From: Cryptomeria japonica
Lineage: Eukaryota > Streptophyta > Pinopsida > Cupressales > Cupressaceae
Assembly: GCF_030272615.1 (NCBI RefSeq)
Contig: NC_081414.1
Coordinates: 656,282,292-656,346,291 of the forward strand
Reading direction: 5' to 3'
Length of the DNA: 64,000 bases
The translations under genes and the position numbers were made by a program. This document shows positions 1 through 11,080 of this stretch, piece after piece. How positions within the stretch are numbered: position 1 is the stretch's first letter; the number at the start of each line of letters is the position of its first letter. The notes beneath the pieces are model-generated. The model had not been told where the DNA came from, ran no database searches, and saw only the letters and a list, made by a program, of their open reading frames with translations.

Positions 1-1600
1 TCTGGTCTAGGGTTGAGAAGAAGAAGAGAGTTTCCCTCATTGTGTGGGAGAATTTCTATAAACCCAAAAAGATGGGGGCCCTGGGATTAAGAAATATTAG
101 AACCCTGAACAAGACCCTTTTGGCCAAACAAATTTGGAGAATCTATCAAGGAAATGGCGAGTGGAATGATATCTGGAAGGCTAAATACTTACATGTGATC
201 CCTACCATGAAAGATTTCCTTGCCTCTAATCAAATTCCGAGTGGCTCTACTATTTGGAATAGTGTTACCCATGCTAAAGGTATGGTAAGTTTGGGCAAAG
301 TTTGGGCCGTAGGTAATGGCAGGAAGGTGGATTTTTGGGATGATGCCTAGATTGTAGGAGCTCCTCTCAATAATAATTGTGTTTCTCAGATGATCATCCA
401 AACATGCAAGGATAAGTTCGGTGTTAAAGTTGCTGACTACTGGAGAGATCAAAAGTGGGTGGAACTCATATCTATTGATCCCAACCTAAAGCAAGTAAAC
501 TTAGTGATCAACCATGCAATTTTAAATCCTAGAAGGTAGGACCACCTAGTGTGGAGTGGTACCTCTTTAGGGATTTATTATGTGGCACTTGTTGTCCTTA
601 TGTTGGCTCAGTCTCAAGACCGTAGACCCTGCTGGGCTAAGGCTTGACATTCAGGTTTAACCCCTAAAATTAATATATTTTTATGGATTCTTTTGCAAAA
701 TAAGATTCTAACCACATATAACATAAGAAAGAGGGGTTTCTGCATCCCCAAAATATGCTATCTTTGTCTCAATGATGAGGAATCCATGAACCACATTTGT
801 ATACATTGTCCTTATGTCCAACCTATTTGGGCTATGTTTTTCTAGCATTGGGGTTTGAATTGGGTGTTCCCAGAGGAGATTCAAGACTGTTTTAGGAGTT
901 GTTATTGCAATACAAACAATCTGACCATAAGAAGTTTATGGAAGTTTTCCTTTTCACATATCCTTTGGGGTATCTAGAAAGAAAGGAATAACAAAATCTT
1001 CAGGAATGATATTAACCCCTCTAAGCTGGTTTGGGTTAAGATAAAATACAATTTTGTTGAGAATGTGATGGCTAGGGGAGATCATTACTGCAATAGTAAG
1101 GAGGATTTTGATGTTCTAAAAGGTTAGAACATCCCCACCTACATGCACATCAATACCAACCAACTCAAAATAAGTATGTACAGTTGGTCTTTTCCTCCTA
1201 ATGACTGGTTTTAGGCTAACTTTGATGGGGCTGCTAAAGGAAACCCAGGGCCTGCTGGTTGTGGTGGAGTTATCCAGAATGGTGTTGGCTTTTGCATTGG
1301 GGTGGTGGCCTTTCCCTTGGGGAACCAGAATAATCATCTTGTTGAAGCTATGGGTGCCCTCCAAGTTATCAAATTAGCACACAATCTGGGACTCGAATTG
1401 TTATGGCTGGAGGGGGATTCTAAAAACATTATCAACTGCCTCCTTGGTAAACACCAACCCTCATGGACGATTAAAAATATCATTGATTCAGGCAGGGATA
1501 TTCTTGAGGGTTTCAATTATTTTTGAATTTCTCATGATTACAGAGAAGCCAACAGAGTGCTGACTTGGCCAACAATGAGGCAGTACAGAGCTAGAAAATC
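1..1600 (+). pseudogene. LINE-A ORF2 C-terminal part (zf-RVT and RNase H)
   Basis: This is the tail of an L1 ORF2 polyprotein, the reverse transcriptase that copies the element. The frame that opens at 42 carries the L1 motif MGALGLRNIRTLNKTLLAKQ. A zf-RVT zinc finger (CYLCLNDEESMNHICIHC) follows at about 755-810. An RNase H domain then starts with FDGAAKGNPGPAG near 1220 and continues with EAMGALQ (E) and LEGDS (D). In-frame stops include 348-350, 843-845 and 975-977. The expected closing motif (REANRVADLLAN-like) is split by a frameshift near 1560. The frame and motif order match LINE-C. It is certainly a pseudogene copy. Confidence 0.85.
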
Positions 1601-1934
1601 AAGATTTGGAATAGTGAGGGGAAGCTCCCTTGAGTGGCAAGTGACATCTTAAATTATGAAATATATCATGGTAAGCAAGGAAGGATTTGAAATCATTTCC
1701 CAAGACGATAGGGTAGGTCATGCAATCATGAAACGGTTTTTTGTGCAACCAAGAAGGAGGTACATTAATAATTGCTAGATCATCTCACATGCTTTGTGGG
1801 TGATTTTTTCCTTTTGGAGCAGAAGCATTAGAAATATCCATTGGCTTCTAGAGGCTTCTTCCGTGCTAATTAGAAAGTCTACAGCGAAGAGTGGTATTTG
1901 TAGGAAATTACAGTTGACATAAATTGATAAGAAA

Positions 1935-3575
1935 ATGGGAGGAAATCACAAGTGAATGGAGGAAACTAAAATTGATAAATGGTAGGACCGTCCCCAGGTC
2001 TGGGTTGTGCTGCAAGCTGCAAAAATTATGGATTTTATGGAGAGAATGAAAGAGAGATGACCAAAAATCAAAAAGAATTTTCAAAAAGGGATGGAATAAG
2101 GGCACCTTGGCCATTGGTAGTAGGAAGGTAAAGGTGAATGAGACCATGATCATTGAGGCTATGGGTATATCGATGGACGATATCAAATTCTATAAGGATA
2201 GGAAGCTATTAGATGATGCTGTGAAGAAATTACCTAAGGACGAGGAGGCGAAATCCAGGCTGGTGAAGGGTAGTCATGCTTACTACTCCCCTAAGGTAAT
2301 TAAGCTGACATGGCAATGGGTTTTGTTTGCAATTATGGAAATTTATTACTTTAGATGGGAGATTTACCAGGGTTTACATCTATAATTTTATTATTCTCAA
2401 CCATTTCTGGTATAAGGAGATAATTTTCATCCCATATTATTTGTTATGTTCCCTAAATGCTAGGATAAAGGACACTATCTCCAATCCCAAAACCAGTTTG
2501 GCTATGCATGAGGGTCTTATGGTGATTTTGTACAATCACATCAAGAATATCATGGTTCAACTGAATATTACAGAGGTTTATGAGTCAGATGAGGAATTGG
2601 ATGACTTAGATGATGACGATGGTGAAGATTACGATAATGAGGTTGATGATGAGGATGACCCCCATATCGCTGGATCGAGCAAGCAAAGAAGAAAAATAGG
2701 GCAAGAGGATCAGAGTAAAGGGTTGGCTAGAAGGAAGTAGAAGGGAGAGGATGATGAAAGCTAGTATGAGAAGAAAGACGACATTGAAGATGATATGGAG
2801 AATGACAATGAGGAGGTCCAAATCCTCTCTAGCCAGAAGCATAAAGGGAAAATTTTGAAAAATGAGGATGTGGGAGCTAAGAGCCATTCGCCCTTCTTGA
2901 CTGGTTCTAAGGATAAGGGATTGGCTGGGGAGGACACCTCCATGAAGGAAGCTAAGAGTGCAGATTTGAAGGAGGTGGGTTTGGAGGTGAATTTGGATCC
3001 CTATGGGAGACAAGGCCCAGGATGGCTCCCATCTCAATATTGACCTACATTTCAAAAATGACATGGACAACTTCAACAAGGTTTTTCTCTAGGTTCAGAA
3101 GGAAATAACAAGCATAAAAGCTAAACAAACCTAGAAATCCAACAAAATTGAGACTTTAGAAGCTATTGGCACTGGTAAATTTAGCTCCCTCCCTAATTGT
3201 TTAAGTGAACTTACCAAAGCAATCAGTAATGTTGAGGAAATCATTAATGCCCAATGTAATAGCTTCCAAATCTTGGAAAATAGAGCTTGGGCTACTGAAA
3301 AAAGGCTAGAAGGGGTTGAGAATGTGCTAAAAAATATTGGGGAGTAGAGTCATAAGATCTTAAAGGCTGCCTTTGAAAGCATGAAGGTTCTTATCAGCAA
3401 GCTTGATAGTGATCAAGGGGAAAAGGCCTCTGGGGACACCATTGAGGTGAAGGAAGACACCCCTGAAGATAAGGAGACTGGTCATGGTAGAAGAACTCAC
3501 GCGAGCACCAAAAAAAAGAAAAGCCAATGCAGGGAGATTGAGGAGATTAAGCAGACAGGTGAGAACATGGAGTAA
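1935..3575 (+). pseudogene. LINE-A ORF3: unrecognised LINE-associated protein, broken
   Basis: I do not recognise this protein family. It begins with an ATG giving MGGN, the same start as the LINE-C copy. Readable blocks are the 2107-2382 stretch (EAMGISMDDIKFYKDRK, then AYYSPKVIKLTWQW) and, after a frameshift near 2335, 2327-2740 (LDGRFTRVYIYNFIILNHFW). LINE-C has matching EVTGLKMEGTKFYRDRK and VDGRFTKNYNYHFSILNHF. After this conserved region of about 200 residues comes a highly acidic stretch (2590-2660), then Lys/Glu-rich, coiled-coil-like sequence to about 3575. It lies after RNase H and before the shared 3' terminus, so it belongs to the LINE. A role like that of ORF1 is only a guess. 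Confidence 0.6.
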
Positions 3576-3812
3576 TTGGAGCTGGAAGCTGCCAGCTGCT
3601 TAAGAACTTTACCTAGCCTTAGTTTTTTTTTTCCTGCTGGTCCTGTTTCTTGTTTGTTGTCTTTCTGTTGCTAGCTTTTTGTTTGCTAGTCAGCTATCTT
3701 TTCTATGTTTGTTGCCTCTTTCTTTTTTGTAGTGCTTTAATGGCTATCTTATGATCTAATGTTGTAATGGGTTTTAAGGGCCCATCAAAACCTATTTTCC
3801 CTTAATCAAAAA
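3576..3812 (+). other. LINE-A 3' UTR and terminus
   Basis: Pyrimidine-rich sequence (runs of T with CTGCTGGTCCTG near 3640) is followed by GGGTTTTAAGGGCCC and the ending CCTATTTTCCCTTAATCAAAA. LINE-C shows the corresponding order on the minus strand (CTTGCTGGCC, then GGGTCCCTTAAAACC, then CCTATTTTTACTTAATCAAA). There is no long poly(A) tail. The exact last base is uncertain by a few bases. Confidence 0.6.
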
Positions 3813-4421
3813 CAATATTCAAACAATAATACTCTATCCATTTAAAAATTTACCCAATACATATTAACCATAATGAATCATAACACAAATATATTTTTAT
3901 AATTATACATATATACATATATACCTTTTAGCTGACTAAAGAGTTAACCCATATGATCAAGAGCTATATCAGATAAAGGCTCGATCCATGATATACAGTG
4001 ACTTACATAGGAGCTGTAATTAAAAAATTGTACACAAAATGACAGTCATGACAATGCATCTCGAGGAAATAGCTAATTGAACACAAAGAAGGACCCAGGG
4101 TCATTATTGTCACCCACAGGGGGGAGCCAAGCAGTCCATCCTAGATCCCCATCGCTCCAAACCAGCACATTCCCATCAGCAAATTGATCTCTGTAGGGGT
4201 GGGAGGGCAGTCCTTCCAGCTCTAGCTCAATGAAGTCTTCTCTCTATTGTCGTGCCTCCATCTCTTGCATGAACCTCATCAGCCCTTCCTCAAAGTGAGT
4301 CTTATGGCTTCCCATGCAATCCTAGGTGAATCCATGCAAGAGTTCTCTTATGAAAACTATGGTAGATCCATTCTTTAACCACCTGTCAAATTTATCTTCC
4401 TCCAGTCTTAGTATAACTATG
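3813..4421 (-). pseudogene. LINE-B distal fragment: ORF2 C-terminus and 3' UTR
   Basis: This is the 3' end of LINE-B, cut off from the rest by the LTR element inserted at 4427-11075. If the LTR element and one copy of its TSD are set aside, the ORF2 frame ending in ESLRRLI at 11096 continues here in the same frame down to a stop at 4073-4075, with other in-frame stops. Readable peptides include KFDRWLKNGSTIVFIRELL and YRDQFADGNVLVWSDGD. No RNase H domain is seen, unlike LINE-A and LINE-C. The 3' UTR runs below 4073. I could not fix its last base or its TSD; it ends somewhere between about 3815 and 3920 in AT-rich DNA. Confidence 0.65.
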
Positions 4422-4426
4422 ACCTG
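4422..4426. repeat. 5-bp target-site duplication, left copy (ACCTG)
   Basis: ACCTG directly precedes the first TGAT of the 5' LTR and recurs at 11076-11080 directly after the 3' LTR. Five base pairs is the normal staggered cut for plant LTR-retrotransposon integrases. Confidence 0.9.
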
Positions 4427-5907
4427 TGATTAGAGACAATTATAGCCCATTTTATACCATACTTTAGATAATTTCATACACCTTTACCCTCATTTCCACA
4501 TTCTATTTCTATTCAATTTCACTATTTTCGGTTGCATATGATTAAATATTAGTAAGTAGTATTTATATACTTTTGAGATGGAATTATGAAAATTAATTAT
4601 TGATTGTTATTATTAATAGGCATTATTATCCTCTTCCTTGGAAGATATATTTTACAAGATGAAAGTTTAAGGGTGTAGGTCCTCCTGTCATTTTCTAATC
4701 AGGAAATGATGTGTATTAATTTGGGACATCCATAATTGCTTCCAAGATGGCATAGTTGCTGACTATACACTATTGGTTACCCTCCCTTGGTTCTTTTTGC
4801 AAACATTCTACACCCACGTTGGTTTCTCTTCATCATATCTTATTATGGACAATGCAAACTCGTGCAAGATGCATTTTCCAACTGCATAGAGACCTTCGGT
4901 TTTCATTTGTTGTTAAGAGAATATATTATTTTTGTGAACAACTGATATCTAATGATTTTTTGCAGTAACTACTGCATCCACGTGAAATAATAATATGTGG
5001 GAAACACTCTCTCTCAAGGAAACTGTAAATACTCATTTTGGGTGAACAGATATGTTTGGCAGAACCGCGGATCTCCTCATAGCTATTCCTGCTCATTGTT
5101 ATAACAAATTTGTTTGGCATGAATAACCACCATTCCCTTTATTTTATTTGTAACTACTTATAGCCAGTAAATAAGGTTGTATGTTAGCTATTGTTTACTT
5201 ATCATAAGTTATCTCTATTTTTAGTCTATATGTGTTGTAAAGCTGTGTCTATATAAGCAACAAGAGACATAAGTAGTGGGGGATATATATGTATAGTTCT
5301 AAAGAATGCACAACAACATGCAGAGATTATTATCATTTCAAAATATAAGTTCTATATTTGTGTGCATGATTACAAAGCTGTAAAACCAAATATTTTCTTC
5401 ATCACCAGGCAGCTGAGGAGGCGGGTCCACTCTGAAGTTACTCGGTGATTCTTTTCATTTATGTATAGAGTGCATTTGAGTTTGTTTTTATTTGTATTTT
5501 GATCAGTTTAGCATTGTATGGTGTGTATTTAATCATAATATATTAGTTTATATATTCAATATTTGTGCTTGATTGTGTAATAATATCTATTTCATTTGAA
5601 TTCAATTATGAATTAATTAAGGATTCTTTGTGAGTTGCAGCTATTTTCATTGCAGATTATTTTTGCTGAGTTGTCTTTGTTTTTGATGTTCCTGTCGCTG
5701 GGATTTATTTGGTTTTTTATAGATTTTCTTTCGTGTGTTGTAGCTACATTCATAATCCCTCATCTCACAACTATCACCCCTTGATGGCATATTGCTCGGA
5801 CACCTTTCACAGGCTTACGCTCTCGGATTGACACAAATAGACCAAGCCGAATTTCATCATACATTATTAATTATTTCTTAATTATTTGCCCCAATATTGG
5901 CCTATCA
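4427..5907 (+). repeat. 5' LTR
   Basis: It starts TGATTAGAGACAATTATAG and ends TATTGGCCTATCA. It aligns end to end with the 3' LTR at 9555-11075. The two differ by scattered substitutions (roughly 3-4% by eye in the parts I compared). The 3' LTR also has a 17-bp tandem insertion (GTAAGTAGTATTTATAA-type) and an extra block of about 25 bp near 10835. The insertion is therefore not very recent. Confidence 0.9.
5249..5258 (+). promoter_or_regulatory. Putative TATA box in the 5' LTR
   Basis: TCTATATAAGC lies in the middle of the LTR, followed by AACAAGAGACATAAGTAG. The same motif is kept in the 3' LTR (10394-10402) and its duplicate. The position suits the U3/R boundary of a plant LTR promoter. 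The call rests on motif and conservation only. Confidence 0.55.
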
Positions 5908-5910
5908 TTT

Positions 5911-5928
5911 TGGCGCCGTTGCCGGGGA
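5911..5928 (+). other. Primer binding site, tRNA-Asp type
   Basis: TGGCGCCGTTGCCGGGGA lies three bases after the LTR end. It is complementary to the 3' end of plant tRNA-Asp (…CCCCGGCAACGGCGCCA), a common primer in plant Ty3/gypsy elements. Confidence 0.9.
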
Positions 5929-6129
5929 AAGGTGTCAAAGGCATGTTAGCTTGATGAGCTAAGTTAGGAACAATGTGTTAGGATGAAAGCTTTTGCAATT
6001 GTTGGCCTTGTTTAAGTAATTAATCTTAATTTGTGTTGCGTAAATCATATAGATGCATTGTTTTAGAGTTTGCAAGTAGGTCTTAGAAATTAGATTCAAT
6101 TTTACATTATCACTAGTTGTTGTGAGTTA

Positions 6130-7521
6130 TTGGTAAAGAAAAGAAGCTATTTTGAAGAAAAAATGTTAAAAATGATGCATTTCCAAGGTTGTTCAAGTAC
6201 ATCAATTTTGGGTGAAAATTGTTTCAAAAATGCAAAATTTGAAGGGAACGCAAGAGACAAAATGTGCTTGATGTCGGGTGTGCTACCCCTTGACCCCACC
6301 CTGTACTGCGACTGGGAGCGCACCTTGGGCATTGCCCCAGGACCCCACAAGGAGCATTGCCCCTTGACTCCATTGGTGGCTGCCACCCCTAGACCCCCAC
6401 CTTCAAATTTAAAAACAAAAGAAGAAATTGGTGGGGAAATCGCGCCGACCAAAGGTGATATTTTTATATCCTCTCTACCTAATGAATGCGACTTAAATGA
6501 TCTTCATCTTCCATTATCACAAGTATGCAAGAATTCTATCTCTATGTTTGAACATGAGCAAATCATTGATGAATTCTTAGAGCAATGTGATTTTGACGAT
6601 GAAAATTTAACCACTTGTTGTTCTAATTGCTATAGGAAAGATGACCAATGCATATGCCCGAACAACCAAGCACACATGGTGAATGAGTTACAAGCTATTT
6701 GTGATCCTTACCATGATAAGGGTGGAAGTGAACAAGTATTCCTTATACTAGATGAACCATTTCAAATACCAAATCAAGAAGATCAAGGTATGAATTATGT
6801 TGGTAACATGTATTTCCACTCTATTTCATTACAATGCCAACATTTTTCTTCAAAATACACTTCTTTACATAATATGCACAATAAATGGAATCATGAATAC
6901 TCACAACAACCACTATATCCCTCTTTACCATCTTCATTCCACCCATCCTACTTATTCCCATCTACTTTATCTCCTTCACACTTCTTACCATATTCATTAT
7001 CTCATTCACATCATATTCTACCCACTCTACCCTATCCACCAAAGGCAACTATATTGCCTCATACAACACTTCATAATAAGGTGGTTAATAGTACATATAA
7101 ACTTTCATGGATCCCTTTACCACCTATTAATGTGCTTGAATTTAGTGAATCAATATTGGAGTGTATTGATGCACTTAAGGAATATGATTTTGGTTTACTT
7201 AAATTAGAAGAACAATATCATTCATTGAATTATAATCAACTTTGTTCTTCTTTTATACTTAGTGAATCACAAATGCCCACAAATGAGCCCCTACTTCAAA
7301 TTGCATCAATTTTTATTATTGGACTCATAAGTATGTGTGTTAATATTAATCATGCACTAAATAATACTAAACAATGTGTATTTCTCATTCCAAAAACATG
7401 TTGTTGGATTCTCCAGGAGTTGTATTTTATTTTTGTACTCATACATATTGATATTTGGAGGCCTATGGTTAAAATGTGTATCCCTCACATACTTGTTGAT
7501 TTGGGACCAATAATTGATTAA
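6130..7521 (+). CDS. 463-codon ORF of the non-autonomous LTR element; function unknown
   Basis: This single uninterrupted frame is the longest intact ORF in the window and the first after the PBS, where gag would sit. I see no gag fold, zinc knuckle or protease with confidence. The N-terminus is Lys-rich (MVKKRSYFEEKMLKMMHF). Residues about 50-100 hold four degenerate Pro-rich blocks (LPLDP, IAPGP, PLTP, TPRPPP) encoded by GC-rich DNA. A Cys cluster (CCSNCYRKDDQCIC) at about 163-176 could bind zinc. The middle is rich in Pro/Ser/His/Tyr. The C-terminus has one hydrophobic stretch (SIFIIGLISMCV). The ending LVDLGPIID faintly recalls a gypsy protease (LVDLGAS), which is weak evidence. The retained frame suggests recent coding, or chance; the upstream ATG at 6130 is the only basis for the start. 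Confidence 0.5.
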   Translation: MVKKRSYFEEKMLKMMHFQGCSSTSILGENCFKNAKFEGNARDKMCLMSGVLPLDPTLYCDWERTLGIAPGPHKEHCPLTPLVAATPRPPPSNLKTKEEIGGEIAPTKGDIFISSLPNECDLNDLHLPLSQVCKNSISMFEHEQIIDEFLEQCDFDDENLTTCCSNCYRKDDQCICPNNQAHMVNELQAICDPYHDKGGSEQVFLILDEPFQIPNQEDQGMNYVGNMYFHSISLQCQHFSSKYTSLHNMHNKWNHEYSQQPLYPSLPSSFHPSYLFPSTLSPSHFLPYSLSHSHHILPTLPYPPKATILPHTTLHNKVVNSTYKLSWIPLPPINVLEFSESILECIDALKEYDFGLLKLEEQYHSLNYNQLCSSFILSESQMPTNEPLLQIASIFIIGLISMCVNINHALNNTKQCVFLIPKTCCWILQELYFIFVLIHIDIWRPMVKMCIPHILVDLGPIID

Positions 7522-9540
7522 GCACAATCATAAGGGATTCTATGCATTAATGACCAAACAAAATATGTTATGATTGGATGCGCATTATTTTTCATTGCTA
7601 AATTTGTCTGTTGTCCTAAGATGACCAAATACATTATGGATGATTCATTTATTTAGCAAGGATAAAGGTATTACTATCTATATATTTTTCATTCTTGGTT
7701 CTTGTATCTCCAGATGATCATTCATTGATTACAAGCACTAAATCCATTTCTTGATTCCTTGGATGATTCAAATTCCCTATGCTTTTATAACCTACAGCTA
7801 ATTTGGGAGTACATCCATTGAATTGTTGAAATATTTGATTCAATAGGGCTCACAAAATTCTAAAGATGTGTTACTCTCTTTGGGTTACCTAATTTCTTTG
7901 GTTATCCTAATGTTCTCGTGACCTTGTTGCATGAAGTTAAGTTGGGGGGAATCCCTCCAAATTTGTGATTCTTGGATGATTTCCAATCAAGCTTCATTGA
8001 TTGTTTTGTTGATCCTTTTAGCAAACCTCGACATGTGACATCTCAACAATTTAAGGTATGTATTCCTAGGTTGATTGAATCACATTCATTGTGATCACAT
8101 TCTTTTGTTTTTATCATGTGTTTATTCATCTTAATAACTCTACTTAGTACAGGTCTCTTTTATCATGTGTTTATTCATGTGTTTATTTATCACTATACTT
8201 GATATGCTTGGTTTTGAGAATATGGTTACAGGTCTCTTGATATGGTGGGATGATCTTAGTACCAATACCAGTTGATGATGCTTCTCTACACAAGCATTGC
8301 ATAACACACTATGTTGGCTATGTTAACATTGTGTGGGCTTGTTAGCTATCTGGTGCATATCAGTTTCACTCGTGCTTCAACATTTGAGATCACAAGAAGG
8401 ATATGGCATAAGGTATTCACCACCTCGAGATGAGATTTCTTTAGTGCTTGGTAAAGTAGAGGACAATGTGCAACTTGGTCTATGGGATCCATGCACAATG
8501 CGGTACTATTTTATTGTGCTACACATCTAAAACTCTTTGAAGACATGTACACTAATCTTGAACATATTACCCACTGCCACACTCCTTCCTCAAGATGTGT
8601 CTCCTCTTCTCTGAATTTTTGTGGACACATTGGTGACTACTATCCATCTTCACTCCATACTCGTGTCTTTGGTAATGAAGGTGTGTTATTTGCAAATTTA
8701 AATTTTCCTGCAATGGATATCTCTCAAGCTTCAAAAGAATAGGGTTTCATATCTTCATGTGATGTCATCCTATTTTATCATAGAGAAATGTGAGTAGCAC
8801 CATCACTGTGAGTGATTCTCTTACCTCAGTGTGCTAGTGTGTTCCAGTTTCTTCAAGAATATTTCAGATTTAGTGTTGTGAGATACATGGATCAAGGTTG
8901 ATCTATGAAGTGTTTCAGTATTCCCAAGTTTGTGGAGATTATTCATAGTCATCATTCCAAGTTCATTATGCAATCAAGTTTCACCAGTACCTTCTATGAG
9001 GTCATGGACCAAACTCAATTTTTGGATGGTATCATTTTTTGTCATCCATGTAAGCATTTCTTGTTCTTCGGTCATTCTATGCAGTTATTGAAAAAGAAAA
9101 AAAATGAAAAAATGAAAAAAATAAAAAATAAAAGAGACAAAACCAATAAAAGATTCAATAATGAAAACCTTCGGGCGTTGTTGGCTAGTTAATAGCCTTT
9201 GTTTTGTCTCTCATCTCTCCTATTTCACCCATTTCAAATCATCTTGTACATCATGAGATACAATTTTCATGAACCCTCCTATATGTAATCATTTGAACCA
9301 TGATGTTATCGATGAAAAGAAAAGAAAAATGAAGAAGAAGAGAGAAAACGCAAAAAAAAATAAAAAATTGAAGGATGTATCAGTATTGGAAATAGAAAAT
9401 TGAACAAAAGAGAAAATCGGAAAGCTTTTCATATGATGAAAATAAAGGGTTCAAAAAAGTCTAAAGCCACAAGTCCAAGTGCCTCTAGTTCAAACTAAAA
9501 CCTCTTGATCATAATGATTGCACGAGGACGTGCAATATGC
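7522..9540 (+). other. 3' internal region of the LTR element, no recognised gene
   Basis: It contains short ORFs (8333-8530, 8482-8742, 8905-9192) with no motif I recognise. The last encodes a Lys/Asn-rich tail from an A-rich tract at 9090-9150. A second A/G-rich block lies at 9315-9440. Purine-rich 3' internal DNA is usual upstream of the PPT in Tat-like elements. A PPT-like copy lies at 7938-7952. Sequence from 8180 onward is repeated at 12491. Confidence 0.6.
7938..7960 (+). promoter_or_regulatory. Internal polypurine-tract duplicate with hairpin
   Basis: The 15-mer TAAGTTGGGGGGAAT is identical to the true PPT junction at 9541-9555. Here it runs on into CCCTCCAA, giving TTGGGGGG-AAT-CCCTCCAA, an 8-bp stem with one G-T pair. 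It could be a second plus-strand primer or a leftover from an ancestral gene end. Function is inferred. Confidence 0.5.
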
Positions 9541-9554
9541 TAAGTTGGGGGGAA
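9541..9554 (+). other. Polypurine tract
   Basis: TAAGTTGGGGGGAA directly abuts the TGAT start of the 3' LTR, the expected plus-strand priming site. Confidence 0.85.
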
Positions 9555-11075
9555 TGATGAGAGCCAATTATAGCCCATTTTATACCATACTTTAGATAAT
9601 TTCATACACCTTTACCCTCATTTCCACATTCTATTTCTATTCAATTTCACTATTTTAGGTTGCATATGATTAAATACTAGTAAGTAGTATTTATAAGTAA
9701 GTAGTATTTATATACTTTTGAGATGGAATTATGAAAACTAATTATTGATTGTTATTATTAATAGGCATTATTATCCTCTTCCTTGGAAGATATATTTTAC
9801 AAGATGAAAGTTTAAGGGTGTAGGTCCTCCTGTCATTTTCTAATCAGGAAATGATGTGTATTAATTGGGGACATGCATAATTGCTTCCAAGATGGCATAG
9901 TTGCTGACTGTACACTATTGGTTACCCTCCCTTGGTTCTTTTTGCAAACATTCTACACCCACGTTGGTTTCTCTTCATCATATCTTATTATGGACAATGC
10001 AAACTTGTGCCAGATGTATTTTCCAACTGCATAGAGACCTTTAGTTTTCATTTGCTGTTAAGAGAATATATCATTTTTGTAACCAACTAATATCCCATGA
10101 TTTTCTATAGTAACTACTACATCCACATAAAATAATAATGTGTGGGCAATGCTCTCTCTCAAGGAAACTGTAAATAATCGTTTTGGGTGAACAGATATGT
10201 TTGGCAGAACCATGGATCTCCTCATAGCTATTCTTGCTCATTGTTATAACAAATTTGTTTGGAATGAATAACCACCATTCCCTTTATTTTATTTGTAACT
10301 ACTTACAGCCTGTAAATAAGGTTGTATGTTAGCTATTGTTTTCTTATCATAAGTTATCTCTATTTTTGGTCTATATGTGTTGTAAAGCTACATCTATATA
10401 AGCAACAGGAGACATAAGTAGTGGGGGATATATATGTACAGTTCTACAGAATGCACAATAGCGTGTAGAGATTATTATCATTTTAAAATATAAATTATAT
10501 ATTTGTGTGCATGATTACAAAGCTGTAAAACTAAATCTTTTCTTCATCACTAGGCAACTGAGGAGGTAGACCCACTCTGAAGTTACCCGATGATTCTTTT
10601 CATTTATGTATAGAGTGCATTTGAGTTTGTTTTTATTTGTATTTTGATCAGTTTAGCATTGTATGGTATGTATTTAATCATAATATATTAGTTTATATAT
10701 TCAATATCTGTGCTTGATTGTGTAATAATATCTATTTCATTTGAATTCAATTATGGATTAATTAAGGATTCTTTGTGAGTTGCAACTATTTTCATTGCAG
10801 ATTATTTTTGCTGAGTTGTCTCTATTTTTGATGTTCCTGTCCCCAGGAAGTGACAGTTCCTGTCGCTGAGATTTATTTGGTTTTTCATAGATTTTCTTTC
10901 ATTTGTTGTAGTTGCATTCATAATCCCTCATCTCACAACTATCACCCCTTGATGGCATATCGCTCAGACACCTTTCACAAGCTTACATTCTCGGATTGAC
11001 ACGATTAGACCAAGCTGAATTTCATCATACATTGTTAATTATTTCTTAATTATTTTCCCCAATGTTGGCCTATCA
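9555..11075 (+). repeat. 3' LTR
   Basis: It starts TGATGAGAGCCAATTATAG, ends TGTTGGCCTATCA and is followed by the TSD ACCTG. A copy with no difference that I noticed lies at 13866-15386 through the tandem duplication. The TATA-like motif is kept at 10394-10402. Confidence 0.9.
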
Positions 11076-11080
11076 ACCTG
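11076..11080. repeat. 5-bp target-site duplication, right copy (ACCTG)
   Basis: It matches 4422-4426. The duplicated segment carries another copy at 15387-15391. Confidence 0.9.

Larger units (their letters stand above)
1..3812 (+). mobile_element. LINE-A: L1-type non-LTR retrotransposon, 3' part, decayed
   Basis: The element enters from the left edge inside ORF2 and runs to a conserved 3' terminus near 3812. In order it holds the post-RT region, a zf-RVT zinc finger, RNase H, a roughly 360-bp spacer, an extra ORF starting with MGGN, a pyrimidine-rich 3' UTR and the ending CCTATTTTCCCTTAATCAAAA. LINE-C (30065-34524, - strand) has the same order and a closely similar ending, which is how the 3' boundary was set. 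The 5' end and target-site duplication lie outside the window. All reading frames are broken. Confidence 0.85.
4427..11075 (+). mobile_element. Non-autonomous LTR retrotransposon (6.65 kb) inserted in LINE-B
   Basis: It is complete at both ends: LTRs of 1481 and 1521 bp bounded by TGAT and ATCA, a tRNA-Asp-type primer binding site three bases after the 5' LTR, a polypurine tract abutting the 3' LTR, and a 5-bp TSD. The 3.6-kb internal region has no recognisable gag, protease, reverse transcriptase, RNase H or integrase, so it must depend on another element. It does carry one 463-codon ORF. The tRNA-Asp PBS and the purine-rich 3' internal region suggest a Ty3/gypsy (Tat/Ogre-like) partner; that is inference. 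Confidence 0.9.

Noticed and set aside
6797-7207. 136-codon ORF rich in His/Tyr/Leu in a second frame
   Set aside because: It lies wholly inside the longer 463-codon ORF in another frame and reflects its CAT/TAT-rich sequence.
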